DNA of 64,000 bases, taken from Brevibacillus reuszeri (lineage in GTDB: Bacteria; Bacillota; Bacilli; Brevibacillales; Brevibacillaceae). Below, piece after piece: positions 26,555 through 35,233 of the stretch; position 1 is the first letter of the stretch, and every line of letters starts with the position of its first letter. The DNA lies in contig NZ_BEXF01000006.1 of the NCBI RefSeq assembly GCF_002897295.1, positions 248,001 through 312,000 on the forward strand, read 5' to 3'. The position numbers were made by a program, and so were the translations under genes. The notes below the pieces were generated by a model that searched no databases, had not been told where the DNA came from, and was given only the letters and a program-made list of their open reading frames with translations.

Positions 26555-26722
26555 TCGTTTCATTCCTTTGTTTTTCGAATTTGTTGAAAGACGCCTCGAT
26601 TACGTCTCTAGCTTGTTGCGAATTTCTGGTAAATATACCTAGGAATGCGAAATGGGGAGAAGGGATTGGGCGACGGATGTGGAAAAGTATTGGCTGGACA
26701 TTTCCTGATCGGAGGAATCAGA

Positions 26723-27139
26723 ATGACCGTACAAAAGCCCGTTGGATTAACAGCAAGCGTAGGCTATCAGATTGGCGTGAGAAGAACCATTCCAGCCGAG
26801 ACGAAGCATGTCTGGGACTTCTTTTTTTCACCAGAAGGCTTGTCTATCTGGCTCGGAGACATTCAGCATATCCCATTGCAAAAAGGTCAGTCCTTCCAGA
26901 CAAAAGATGGGTGTTCGGGTGAGCTTCGCGTGGTAAAGCCGGGTGGGCACGTGAGAATGACCTGGAAAAAGGCTGATTGGGAAGAGCCCTCCACGCTCCA
27001 GGTTCGTTTTTTGACACCGAGCGCTGAAAAAACGACGATCAGCTTTCATCAGGAGAAGCTGGCTAATGCGAGTACAAGAGAAGAAATGAAGGAGCATTGG
27101 GAGCAGGCTTTGGCGAAGATCGAAGCCCGTCTTCGCTGA
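26723..27139 (+). CDS. AHSA1/SRPBCC-domain protein
   Basis: A 138-residue START-like (SRPBCC) protein of the AHSA1 type. It begins with an IPA-E-x-x-V-W-D-F-F-F-S-P-E-G-L strand and helix, has a beta sheet with M-T-W-K-K-A-D-W, and ends in a long helix (W-E-Q-A-L-A-K-I). Such domains bind hydrophobic ligands; function here is unknown. The ATG at 26723 follows GGAGGAATCAG. It is divergent from the VOC gene. Confidence 0.82.
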   Translation: MTVQKPVGLTASVGYQIGVRRTIPAETKHVWDFFFSPEGLSIWLGDIQHIPLQKGQSFQTKDGCSGELRVVKPGGHVRMTWKKADWEEPSTLQVRFLTPSAEKTTISFHQEKLANASTREEMKEHWEQALAKIEARLR

Positions 27140-27191
27140 GATAAGCAAAGAAGCAGAGCAGTTGTGAAAGCGTGCAAATTACACTCCTTAC

Positions 27192-27224
27192 CGGGCCTGA
27201 CTGAATGGTTAGGTCCTTTTTTAT
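27192..27224 (+). terminator. Intrinsic terminator of AHSA1 gene
   Basis: GGGCCTGAC / GTTAGGTCC imperfect stem followed by T6. Confidence 0.65.
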
Positions 27225-27248
27225 GTCAATGTAGCGCTCATTTTGCCG

Positions 27249-27279
27249 TTGACTTTACCCCTAGGGGAAGGCACATAGT
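27249..27279 (+). promoter_or_regulatory. MerR-type promoter with 19-base spacer
   Basis: TTGACT (27249-27254), a 19-base spacer holding the palindrome CCCCTAGGGG, and CATAGT (27274-27279). An overlong spacer with a centred palindrome is the hallmark of promoters activated by MerR-family proteins. It lies just upstream of the MerR gene, so the regulator probably controls itself and the gene after it. Confidence 0.85.
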
Positions 27280-27348
27280 TGAAGGGGAGCAAAGCGGCAT
27301 GCAACATGCTACAAAATCTAATAACAAGTGAAGAATGGAGGGGAAGGG

Positions 27349-28176
27349 TTGCTCTCAATTGGCGAGTTCTCGAAGATATGCGAAGTATCTACAAAAACGC
27401 TTCGCTATTATGAGGAAATTGGATTATTGAATCCGGTGGAGATTAATCCTGATAGTGGTTATCGGTATTATTCCATCGGGCAGTTAAAAACGATGCTCTT
27501 TATTAACCGGTTGAAATCATATCATTTTTCTCTGGAAGAGATCAAAGAGATTCTCAATACGGAGGACGATCATACAGAAGAGAAGCTTTATTCTACCCTC
27601 ACTCGCAAACGAAGCGAAATACAGGAGAAGCTGCATGCTCTGGAATATACCCTCAAGCAAATAGGTAATGACCTTCACCAATTGGAAAAGGGCTTCCCCG
27701 TTATGTCCTACCTCGACGAAATAGACGTACAGCTTGTAGAAACAAAGCCCATGACGCTCCTGTATACGAGGAAGCTGATGAATAGAAACGACTATACTGC
27801 AGGTTATGGAGAGTATTTTAGCAGGCTATATGAAAAGGTAGCGAAGGAAAAACTCACGTTGCTAGGAACACCCATGACCATTTATCACAGCTCTGAATAC
27901 AATCCAAACGGGAATGATACAGAGTTTGCCATCCCTATTCTGGAAGCGGTTAAGAGAACAAGGGATATGCCTGGTTTTCTTTGTGCGAGGTCTATTTGGA
28001 AGGGACCCTATTCCGTTTTGACATCGATTTACGCCAAGCTGAGAGAGTGGATCGAAAAGGAAGGATATGAAATGGTGAGCTCGCCATATGAAGTGTATGT
28101 AACCGACCCTAACCAAACGAGTGGTGCATCTGAGGATATGGTTACGGAAGTTTACTTTCCTATTAAGAAAAAGTAG
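27349..28176 (+). CDS. MerR-family regulator with GyrI-like ligand domain
   Basis: A 275-residue regulator. Residues 1-70 form the MerR winged helix (S-I-G-E-F-S-K, T-L-R-Y-Y-E-E-I-G-L-L, G-Y-R-Y-Y), followed by a coiled coil and a C-terminal domain (about 125-275) of the BmrR/GyrI-like type that binds lipophilic or multidrug ligands. TTG at 27349, just after GGAGGGGAAGGG, gives the exact family start; an in-frame GTG at 27328 is less likely. The upstream 19-base-spacer promoter points to self-activation. The next gene, a serine hydrolase, may be a co-regulated target. Confidence 0.9.
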   Translation: MLSIGEFSKICEVSTKTLRYYEEIGLLNPVEINPDSGYRYYSIGQLKTMLFINRLKSYHFSLEEIKEILNTEDDHTEEKLYSTLTRKRSEIQEKLHALEYTLKQIGNDLHQLEKGFPVMSYLDEIDVQLVETKPMTLLYTRKLMNRNDYTAGYGEYFSRLYEKVAKEKLTLLGTPMTIYHSSEYNPNGNDTEFAIPILEAVKRTRDMPGFLCARSIWKGPYSVLTSIYAKLREWIEKEGYEMVSSPYEVYVTDPNQTSGASEDMVTEVYFPIKKK

Positions 28177-28251
28177 GTACCGTGTCTGCAAACTAAATGA
28201 AAAGCACATGCTTCAAAACAAAAAAACGCTTATTGGGGAGGAGCCTGTTTA

Positions 28252-29274
28252 ATGAAAAGTAGTTACTTGCCCACTACTGAATGGCAAGCCGTAGACCCTG
28301 CGACCGCGGTAATGGATGCGAAAAAGCTTGCAGAGCTAGAACCTCTAATAAAATCTGACTATGGTAACATCAACGGCATCGTAGTTGTACAAAATGGTTA
28401 TCTCGCTTATGAAAAGTATTTTAACGGATATGGACCGGATGATACTCACCATGTGGCATCAGTTACAAAAAGCGTCCTGTCTGCACTCGTAGGCATTGCG
28501 ATAGAAGCAGGATATATCAACGATGTCGATCATAAGGTGTTGGACTTTTTCCCCGAGTATGTTCCCATCGCTGCTGGATCACAAAAGCGGGAAATCACGA
28601 TTCGCCATCTTCTCACGATGACAGCTCCTTATCCATTTGAAGACTGGCAAGAGCCATTGGACCAGCTGTGCATGCAGCCTGATTGGGTCAAGTATACGCT
28701 GGATATGCTGGGCCAAAATGGACAGATAGGAGCTTTTAAGTACTCCACTGCAGGAGTACACCTGCTTTCAGCTATCGTTACGCGAAGCACAGGAAAAAGT
28801 GCTCGCGAGTTTGCTAACGAACGCTTATTCAAGCCGATCGGCATGCAAGAAATTCCGGATTACGAGATGCAAGCCTTTGCATTTGATGATTTATTTGGGA
28901 GCAAGGTGAGAGGGTGGGTGAAAGACCCAAATGGAAACTCCACAGGTGGGTGGGGACTTACGCTGCATCCGCGTGATATGGCACGCTTTGGCTTGCTCTA
29001 TCTCAATCATGGCATGTGGGGCACTCAATCGATTATTTCCAAAGCGTGGATTGAAGAGTCGACTGCGATGAATCCTTATCATTATGGCTATCTCTGGTGG
29101 CTGCGTGAGGAGGACGGCATTTTTGCTTATTCGGCAATAGGTGATGGAGGAAATGTGATTTGCTGCATTCCTGAAAAAAACTTGGTGGTTGCCATTGCCT
29201 CACAATTCATGATGAATCCACGGGACAGGTGGACACTGATTAAGGAACAAATTATATCTGCAGTGGAAGGGTAG
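28252..29274 (+). CDS. Beta-lactamase-family serine hydrolase
   Basis: A 340-residue protein of the class C beta-lactamase/DD-peptidase-like esterase family. The nucleophile motif S-V-T-K lies near residue 75, Y-S-T takes the Y-x-N position (about residue 163), and the third motif may be in the H-Y-G-Y-L-W-W region. There is no signal peptide, so it is probably cytosolic and more likely an esterase than a true beta-lactamase. The ATG follows GGGGAGGAG. It is 75 bases after the MerR gene and possibly in the same transcript. Confidence 0.87.
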   Translation: MKSSYLPTTEWQAVDPATAVMDAKKLAELEPLIKSDYGNINGIVVVQNGYLAYEKYFNGYGPDDTHHVASVTKSVLSALVGIAIEAGYINDVDHKVLDFFPEYVPIAAGSQKREITIRHLLTMTAPYPFEDWQEPLDQLCMQPDWVKYTLDMLGQNGQIGAFKYSTAGVHLLSAIVTRSTGKSAREFANERLFKPIGMQEIPDYEMQAFAFDDLFGSKVRGWVKDPNGNSTGGWGLTLHPRDMARFGLLYLNHGMWGTQSIISKAWIEESTAMNPYHYGYLWWLREEDGIFAYSAIGDGGNVICCIPEKNLVVAIASQFMMNPRDRWTLIKEQIISAVEG

Positions 29275-29334
29275 TGAAAAACTTCCCTTTTCTTATAGGG
29301 GATAGCCAAAATGGAGGACCTCATTTAACATAAA

Positions 29335-29349
29335 TGATAGTAATTATCA
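29335..29349. promoter_or_regulatory. Fur box before the AraC-type regulator
   Basis: TGATAGTAATTATCA matches the 7-1-7 Fur box TGATAAT-N-ATTATCA at 14 of 15 positions, and ATTATC continues downstream. It implies iron-repressed expression of the following gene. Confidence 0.9.
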
Positions 29350-29431
29350 TTATCTGTTTGTTTTTAAATGGCATTGAGGTACATACAGGATGGTAAAACA
29401 AGATTGTCTTTGAAAAAGGAGGATAACCAGT

Positions 29432-31057
29432 TTGGGGCAAAACATATCGGGGAACAGACAGATGAGCGTCTTTTCATTTCTGGATATGACGCTCATCACA
29501 TGTCGTTCCGATGCACTCGAGAGTGAGACATTCGTAATAAATTACACCTTGCTCTACATTCTAAGCGGCACAGGGCAGCTTTTTATCGACGGTCAAAAGG
29601 TTGAATTAGTTCGGGGAAAAGCAATCCTTTTACTGCCTGCGATGCTGATTAAATGGAATCAGAGCGCTAATCACCCGCTTCATTACTATTGCTTGACGTT
29701 CCAGGAATTGCGGCAAGTCGCGGAGGGCGAGCAGATCATTTCATTAGAAAAGGTGACAGATGGCTCTATTTTTCCGCAGCACAAGCAATTATCAGCGTCT
29801 TATTGCAATGAATTAGCTAGCCTACTTCCTGACATGCATACATGTCTTATGAGTGCGAACAAGGAACGGCCGTACAAGCATCAGGCTATTTTTCATCAAG
29901 TGCTGGATGCACTGATCGAACGAAAAGAGACGGAAAGCTCGATAGATGGGAATGCTTCCATAGCGCTTGCCACAGCTTTCATGGAGCAGCATTTCGATCA
30001 AGAAATGAGTCGAGATACGTTAGCTGGCATCGCCAGAATGAGTCCCTGGTATTTCTCACATAAGTTCAAGGAAGTAACGGGTCATAGTCCCAGTACTATG
30101 CTACGGGACATCCGCATTCGCATGGCCAAAAAGCAGCTGCTACGACAGGATTGTTCGATCAGTGAGGTGGCACATCGCGTTGGTTATCGTGATGATGCTT
30201 ATTTTCGCAGCATTTTCAAAGAGCAGGTCGGATTATCCCCTACGATGTTTTTGAAGCGGAAACGGGATAAAATTGCAGCATTAAGCTATCATTACGCCGC
30301 CCATCTATTCACCCTAAACGTCGTTCCTTATGCAACCTATGTTGAGCAAAAACGTGAAAACCACCGTAGACAGTTTCATCCCTCCATTGCATACCATTTG
30401 AGACGGGCAAGGAAACTGGATAAAATTGATATGGAATATAATTTTCAAGCATTGGTGCAAGCAAAGCCGGAAGTGATTCTTTGTGATGAGTTCTTTGACG
30501 GGCAAGAGAAAAGCATGCTTGAAAAGATAGCACCTGTTGTGGAGATCCCTTGGCTGGGGCTGGATTGGCGGGAGCATTTTCGAGAGATTTCCGCTTTTGT
30601 CGGGAAAAGAAGAGAAGCGGATCAATGGTTGTCCTCCTACGAGCGCAAGGCGCAGCTTATTCGTAAACAACTCAAGCTGAGACTTGGCGACGAGCGCGTT
30701 GCGCTGCTGCATGTGATGAATGGGAAGCTGCTTGTATACGGGATGAGGAATGGGGGCTCTGTCTTGTATCAGGATTTGGCGCTCACCCCGGTACAAAATG
30801 CGAGTGACATTGAGGTTTGCGAAGAGATCGAGATAGATCAGCTATCCTTTTATGATAGTGATAGATTGATCGTCGTCATTGATGAAGACAAGCTATCCAA
30901 AGAGGCATGGAATGAATTGCTAAAGAGTGAGAAGTGGTCTGCACTACAGGCAGTGCAGCGTGGACATGTTTCATTTGTACGAGAAATTCCGTGGCTGGAG
31001 TATTCGCCTTTTACACATACGATGGTGCTCGATGAAGCAGCGCGCCTGTTTGGGTAG
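29432..31057 (+). CDS. AraC-type regulator fused to a siderophore-binding domain (Btr-like)
   Basis: A 541-residue fusion. An N-terminal AraC sensor-like region (1-150) is followed by two helix-turn-helix motifs (about 185-280; the second is S-I-S-E-V-A-H-R-V-G-Y) and a C-terminal FecB/TroA-like domain (about 300-541) that in the B. subtilis protein Btr (YbbB) senses ferric bacillibactin. It is expected to activate siderophore uptake genes when the ferric siderophore is present. Start TTG after AAAGGAGG. A Fur box precedes it. The next gene, also with a Fur box, encodes a binding protein that is a likely target. Confidence 0.92.
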   Translation: MGQNISGNRQMSVFSFLDMTLITCRSDALESETFVINYTLLYILSGTGQLFIDGQKVELVRGKAILLLPAMLIKWNQSANHPLHYYCLTFQELRQVAEGEQIISLEKVTDGSIFPQHKQLSASYCNELASLLPDMHTCLMSANKERPYKHQAIFHQVLDALIERKETESSIDGNASIALATAFMEQHFDQEMSRDTLAGIARMSPWYFSHKFKEVTGHSPSTMLRDIRIRMAKKQLLRQDCSISEVAHRVGYRDDAYFRSIFKEQVGLSPTMFLKRKRDKIAALSYHYAAHLFTLNVVPYATYVEQKRENHRRQFHPSIAYHLRRARKLDKIDMEYNFQALVQAKPEVILCDEFFDGQEKSMLEKIAPVVEIPWLGLDWREHFREISAFVGKRREADQWLSSYERKAQLIRKQLKLRLGDERVALLHVMNGKLLVYGMRNGGSVLYQDLALTPVQNASDIEVCEEIEIDQLSFYDSDRLIVVIDEDKLSKEAWNELLKSEKWSALQAVQRGHVSFVREIPWLEYSPFTHTMVLDEAARLFG

Positions 31058-31136
31058 TTGTGACCGCACAATTCCCTCTGTTTATTTCGCACCGATGTCC
31101 ATGGAGAGTAAAGTAGCCATGTGCTACAATCTTCTG

Positions 31137-31151
31137 TGATAATGAGAATCA
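31137..31151. promoter_or_regulatory. Fur box before the substrate-binding protein
   Basis: TGATAATGAGAATCA: the left half is perfect and the right half matches 5 of 7. It is 18 bases before the ATG. Confidence 0.75.
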
Positions 31152-31169
31152 ATATCTCAGGAGGGCACC

Positions 31170-32168
31170 ATGAACGGAAAGAAAAAGGGCAATTTCTTAC
31201 TAGGCTTTATCCTTTTTTTCCTGTTATTCCTATCAGCATGCGGGGCTCAGGAGTCTCAAAGCTCAGCAGAGCCGCCTGCTGCATATGCTACTCAGGAAGC
31301 TGCAAGCGATGCCAAAGCGCCAGTAGAAAATACAAGCCGCACATATCAAGACATCATCGGAGCTGTAGAGATTCCAGCTGAGCCTAACCGAATCGTAGCT
31401 CCTTATGTAGAAGACTCTCTCATCACACTTGGAGTAAAGCCAGCTATGCAATGGGCGTTGGGAGATTTGGTTCAAGAATATTTGCAACCGCATTTGACAG
31501 ACGTACCAAGGCTCGACTTTACAGACGGTGTGAACATGGAAGCCTTGATTCAAGCGAATCCGGATCTGATTGTGCTCTATACGAAAAATTTGGCTGAGAA
31601 TGGAGCGTATGATCAGTTCAACAAGATTGAGCCTACCTATGCTTTTGATGATGCAACGGTCGATTGGAGGGGAACGTTACGAAAACTCGGACAAATACTG
31701 AATAAAACAGATGTCGCGGAAAAAGCGATTCAGCATTATGATCAGAAAGTAGCGGAATCAAAAGAGAAGCTGCAGCCCTATACCAATGGTAAAACGGTTG
31801 CTGTCATTCGAATCAAGCCAAAGGAAGTCTTGTTGATGGACGGCACTTACTATAGCGGTCCTGTTCTTTATCATGACCTAGGCTTGCAGCCGCACAAGCT
31901 TGTTCGTGAGTTATCATGGGAGTACCATAAACCGCTTTCTTTAGAAATTTTACCTGAGCTGGACGCCGATTATATCTTCTTACTCGTGCAGGGAGAGGCG
32001 GCGCAGGTAAAAGCAAAGGAATTGACAGACAGCTCGATCTGGAAGGGCCTGCCGGCTGTCAAAAATGGACATGTCTTTGAAGTTGACAATACGTATTGGA
32101 TGGCAAGTGGGGCAATCGCTAATGAAATGAAAATAGAGGATGTAGTGAAGCATATTGTTGCACCATAA
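31170..32168 (+). CDS. Iron-siderophore ABC transporter substrate-binding lipoprotein
   Basis: A 332-residue FecB/FhuD-like (class III) binding protein. Signal peptide with lipobox L-S-A-C (Cys24), a Thr/Ser/Ala-rich linker, then two lobes joined by a long helix, with P-N-R-I-V-A in lobe 1 and A-N-P-D-L-I-V-L typical of the family. It captures ferric siderophore outside the membrane for an ABC permease. No permease or ATPase gene is adjacent, so it must share a transporter encoded elsewhere. ATG after AGGAGGG. The Fur box and neighbouring Btr-like regulator indicate iron control. Confidence 0.93.
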   Translation: MNGKKKGNFLLGFILFFLLFLSACGAQESQSSAEPPAAYATQEAASDAKAPVENTSRTYQDIIGAVEIPAEPNRIVAPYVEDSLITLGVKPAMQWALGDLVQEYLQPHLTDVPRLDFTDGVNMEALIQANPDLIVLYTKNLAENGAYDQFNKIEPTYAFDDATVDWRGTLRKLGQILNKTDVAEKAIQHYDQKVAESKEKLQPYTNGKTVAVIRIKPKEVLLMDGTYYSGPVLYHDLGLQPHKLVRELSWEYHKPLSLEILPELDADYIFLLVQGEAAQVKAKELTDSSIWKGLPAVKNGHVFEVDNTYWMASGAIANEMKIEDVVKHIVAP

Positions 32169-32184
32169 TTTGTTAATCACTATC

Positions 32185-32214
32185 TGAATGTCATGCCAAA
32201 TCCTGCACATACTA
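32185..32214 (+). promoter_or_regulatory. Sigma-G promoter of the SASP gene
   Basis: TGAATG (32185-32190), 17 bases, CATACTA (32208-32214), close to the sigma-G consensus and 38 bases before the SASP start. Confidence 0.8.
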
Positions 32215-32252
32215 CCTCTACACTCAACCAATAACATCCAGAGGTGGTAAAC

Positions 32253-32441
32253 ATGGCAAACTCCAACACGATTCTAAAATACCAAGCAAGAGCAGCGCTC
32301 GATCAGCTCAAGTACGAAATCGCTGCAGAATTTGGCGTGAATTTGGGTGCAGACACGACATCCCGCCAAAATGGTTCTGTCGGCGGAGAGATGACAAAGC
32401 GGTTGGTACAATACGCAGAACAGCAAATGTTTCGCCTCTAA
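32253..32441 (+). CDS. Alpha/beta-type small acid-soluble spore protein
   Basis: A 62-residue spore core DNA-binding protein. It contains the germination protease site E-I-A-A-E-F-G-V and the conserved [21 protein letters not shown] segment. It saturates spore DNA and protects it from UV and heat. The ATG follows AGAGGTGG. A sigma-G promoter upstream and terminator downstream frame it as a single gene. A paralogue lies at 63.1 kb. Confidence 0.97.
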   Translation: MANSNTILKYQARAALDQLKYEIAAEFGVNLGADTTSRQNGSVGGEMTKRLVQYAEQQMFRL

Positions 32442-32466
32442 AATCCCTCTCTGGAGGGATTTTTTC
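32442..32466 (+). terminator. Intrinsic terminator of SASP gene
   Basis: AATCCCTC / GAGGGATT with a short loop and T6, directly after the stop. Confidence 0.9.
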
Positions 32467-32552
32467 TGTAGAGAATAAAAAAGATCTCGACGCCTCCCTA
32501 AAATTTGGTATGATGATATGAATTACCTTCCATGGAAAGGAGGTGAGATATA

Positions 32553-33515
32553 GTGAAGACGAAGCTTATTGTAATGGCTGGCATTGCGGGTAGCGGTAAA
32601 AGTTCGTGGGCAAAAGAAATTGCCAAAAAAGAACGAGCAACGATCATATCTACGGATGAAATCAGACAACGGCTCTTTGGTGACGAAGACAGGCAAAAAC
32701 GAACCGCGCAAGTTTTTTACGAGGTCTATTCCAGAATGGAAAACGAGCTTGCGCAAGGAAAGAATGTCATCCTGGATGCCACCAATATTGACCGCGAAAA
32801 GCGGATGAAGGTTCTGTCGAAATTTCCAGATACGCAAAAGGAATGCTACTATCTGGATGTGCCTTATGCGATTTGCCTAGATCGCAATCGATCCCGAAAG
32901 CGAAAGGTAGACGAATTCATCATGACGAAGATGAGGAAAAACTTCCACTTCCCCATTTTGAATGAGGGGTGGGAGGGCATTTATCTTCTGCATGAACCAA
33001 TGCCTTATTCGATTTCGAAAGAAGAATTTGTCCAGCTTGTAAAAAGTGAACCAGCTTATGATGATTTATTCGAGAAATTGAGCATGATCCCAGTTTTTCA
33101 GGAGATGCGCGGTTTCAATCAAGAAAACCTGCATCATCAGCATACGCTGTGCAAGCATACGTACCACGTGCTGGATTATGTGAATGCTTTTTACACTGAA
33201 TCGGATAAGTTTTTGATGCAGGTAGTTGCCTTGTTTCACGATGCTGGCAAACCGTTTTGCAAGACGTACAAACCGTTAAAAGGTCAATATTCTTACTACG
33301 GCCATGAGTACGTTTCGGCTCAAATCGCTTGCCACTTCTTGAAAGAATTAGGATTCAAGGATGAGTTTATATTCCAGGTCGCTAACTTGATTCAGATGCA
33401 CATGAAGATCAATTACGGCACTCAAAAGGATCTGTCTGAAATTTATCATTTGCTAGGCGATGAAGCTTTATGGAGGTTGTATTTCTTTAAAGAAGCGGAT
33501 GCCTATGCCAAGTAA
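32553..33515 (+). CDS. Polynucleotide kinase-like P-loop plus HD domain protein
   Basis: A 320-residue two-domain protein. Residues 1-150 form an AAA_33/T4 Pnk-like kinase domain with the P-loop G-I-A-G-S-G-K-S (10-17), S-T-D-E-I-R with Asp35 as a likely catalytic base, and the D-A-T-N motif near 75. Residues 190-320 form an HD phosphohydrolase domain with His202, the pair His229-Asp230, His251 and His283 as metal ligands. The combination resembles HD-Pnk end-healing enzymes, in which HD removes 2',3'-cyclic or 3' phosphates and the kinase phosphorylates 5'-OH ends, but with the domain order reversed. Start GTG after AAGGAGGTGA. An RNA ligase gene follows 15 bases later. Confidence 0.87.
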   Translation: MKTKLIVMAGIAGSGKSSWAKEIAKKERATIISTDEIRQRLFGDEDRQKRTAQVFYEVYSRMENELAQGKNVILDATNIDREKRMKVLSKFPDTQKECYYLDVPYAICLDRNRSRKRKVDEFIMTKMRKNFHFPILNEGWEGIYLLHEPMPYSISKEEFVQLVKSEPAYDDLFEKLSMIPVFQEMRGFNQENLHHQHTLCKHTYHVLDYVNAFYTESDKFLMQVVALFHDAGKPFCKTYKPLKGQYSYYGHEYVSAQIACHFLKELGFKDEFIFQVANLIQMHMKINYGTQKDLSEIYHLLGDEALWRLYFFKEADAYAK

Positions 33516-33530
33516 GTAGGTGAATAAAGC

Positions 33531-34169
33531 ATGAGGAAAAAATACCCGAGAACCTTCCATTTACCTTGGTCGCGAACTAGAACTGACGATGATAAAATCT
33601 TGCGAACCATCACTCACTTCGAGGGAAGGGAAGTCGTAGTCACTGAAAAACTAGATGGCGAAAACACTACGCTATACCGGGATTACATTCACGCAAGGTC
33701 TATCGATAGTAAGGATCATGAATCGAGGCATTGGGTAAAAATGCTTCACGGCACGATAGCCTTCCACATTCCCGATGGCTGGAGAATATGCGGGGAAAAT
33801 GTTTTTGCCAAGCACTCTATTCATTATGAGACGCTCACAAGCTACTTTTATGTGTTCTCGATCTGGAATGAGAACAATGAATGTCTGTCCTGGGATGAAA
33901 CGATCGAGTGGGCATCACTTTTGGGCTTAGAAATAGCACCTGTTCTGTACCGAGGGGTCTGGAATGAGCAAGTGGTAAAAAGCTGCTACACGAAAGTATC
34001 GAGGTTTGGCGGTGAGCAGGAAGGATACGTAGTCAGAGTCACAGAGGGATTTCGTTACGAGGACTTCAAATGGTCTGCAGCAAAATTCGTCAGAAAAAAT
34101 CATGTGCAAACGGATAAGCACTGGTTAGCGCAAGCTGTTGTGCCAAATGGATTAGCATCTAGTGTTTAG
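33531..34169 (+). CDS. RNA ligase family protein
   Basis: A 212-residue nucleotidyltransferase-fold ligase. Motif I is E-K-L-D-G-E with Lys40 as the AMP-accepting lysine, G-E-N near residue 89 fits motif III, E-G-Y-V-V-R (164-169) fits motif IV, and K-F-V-R-K (185-189) fits motif V. The set is complete, so it should be active as an ATP-dependent RNA ligase (T4 Rnl/Rnl-like, small form). There is no C-terminal accessory domain. It is in one operon with the kinase-HD gene, and together they make an end-healing and end-sealing pair for broken RNA. Confidence 0.88.
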   Translation: MRKKYPRTFHLPWSRTRTDDDKILRTITHFEGREVVVTEKLDGENTTLYRDYIHARSIDSKDHESRHWVKMLHGTIAFHIPDGWRICGENVFAKHSIHYETLTSYFYVFSIWNENNECLSWDETIEWASLLGLEIAPVLYRGVWNEQVVKSCYTKVSRFGGEQEGYVVRVTEGFRYEDFKWSAAKFVRKNHVQTDKHWLAQAVVPNGLASSV

Positions 34170-34323
34170 CTACGCTTTGTATGAAGGGATTGAGAACCAT
34201 GTAATAAGGCCGTGGGAGTTTCTGTTATGAAAGCTCTTCGTATTCGAAAGATGGTTTTATACAATTCCCACACGATTGGGGATTGTCGAAGCTATTTTTG
34301 TTGCGATTCTCTATAGGTAGTTC

Positions 34324-34367
34324 AAAGCATGAAAATCCCTTTTTGATAAGGAACTTTCATGCTTTTT
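34324..34367. terminator. Terminator between RNA ligase and SDR genes
   Basis: AAAGCATGAAA (34324-34334) and TTTCATGCTTTTT (34354-34366) with an additional inner CCTT/AAGG pairing. Confidence 0.8.
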
Positions 34368-34389
34368 GTTACGTTCTGTACGAGGACGA

Positions 34390-35154
34390 TTAGAGATGTG
34401 AGCCGCCACTTGCATCGATTAACTGCCCGGTGATCCAACGACTTTCCTCTGAGGCAAGAAATGCTGCAATATCTGCCACATCGTCTGGCTCGCCCCATCT
34501 GTTAAAAACGGACAAACCAGCTGCATATTTCTGTCCATCCGGATTTTGTAAGGTTCCAGCATTCATTTCTGTATTAATGATGCCCGGAAGAATGGCATTG
34601 ACCGTAATATTGCGACTTCCAAGCTGACGAGCCAAGGCTAGTGTAAATGTGTTGATTGCCCCCTTTGATACGCTGTAGGTGAAAACACTAGGGGAGGCAG
34701 CTCGTGTAACAAAGGATGAAATATTGATAATACGTCCGCCATCTCTCAGGCGAGACAACGCATGCTGCGTAACAAATAGGGGTGCTTTGACATTTATGTT
34801 CAGGACCTCGTCAACCGATTCCTCTGTCGCTTCTTCCAGAGTCAAAATTTGCCCGATCCCTGCGTTATTTACCAAAATATCAAACTGATTTTCCCCAGTA
34901 CGTTTTTGGAGCTCTTCATCGAATGTCGTATATAAATCACGTATACCATCTTGTGTAGTCAAATTTGCACCAATAGTAAAAGCGAAGCCACCATGCTGCA
35001 AAATCTCATCAACCACGCTTGCTGCTTCTTTTTCTCTTTGGCCGTAGTGCACAGCTACGATCGCACCTTCCCTCGCCAGTCGCAGCGCAATTCCACGACC
35101 AATCCCCCGACTAGCACCAGTAACTAAAGCAATTTTCCCTTTCAGCTTGCTCAT
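34390..35154 (-). CDS. SDR-family oxidoreductase
   Basis: A 254-residue NAD(P)-dependent SDR with T-G-A-S-R-G-I-G-R-G at residues 12-21, N-N-A-G-I-G, the catalytic S-S (N-I-S-S-F) and Y-S-V-S-K, and D-A-S-G-G at the end. The ATG at 35154 follows GGGAGATGAGAAT. It is 79 bases downstream of the MFS transporter stop and in the same direction, so the two are probably one operon under the TetR gene at 36.8 kb. The substrate is unknown. Confidence 0.9.
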   Translation of the reverse strand: MSKLKGKIALVTGASRGIGRGIALRLAREGAIVAVHYGQREKEAASVVDEILQHGGFAFTIGANLTTQDGIRDLYTTFDEELQKRTGENQFDILVNNAGIGQILTLEEATEESVDEVLNINVKAPLFVTQHALSRLRDGGRIINISSFVTRAASPSVFTYSVSKGAINTFTLALARQLGSRNITVNAILPGIINTEMNAGTLQNPDGQKYAAGLSVFNRWGEPDDVADIAAFLASEESRWITGQLIDASGGSHL

Positions 35155-35233
35155 ATTCTCATCTCCCTGTTTTGGATTCATGTCAGTTATATCACAGGGT
35201 GATGATGGAAAAGTTGCTCTGTCATTCCACAGT

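Noticed and set aside
28252..29274. Antibiotic-resistance beta-lactamase
   Set aside because: SxxK is present but there is no signal peptide and no clear KTG; an esterase-like function is more likely.
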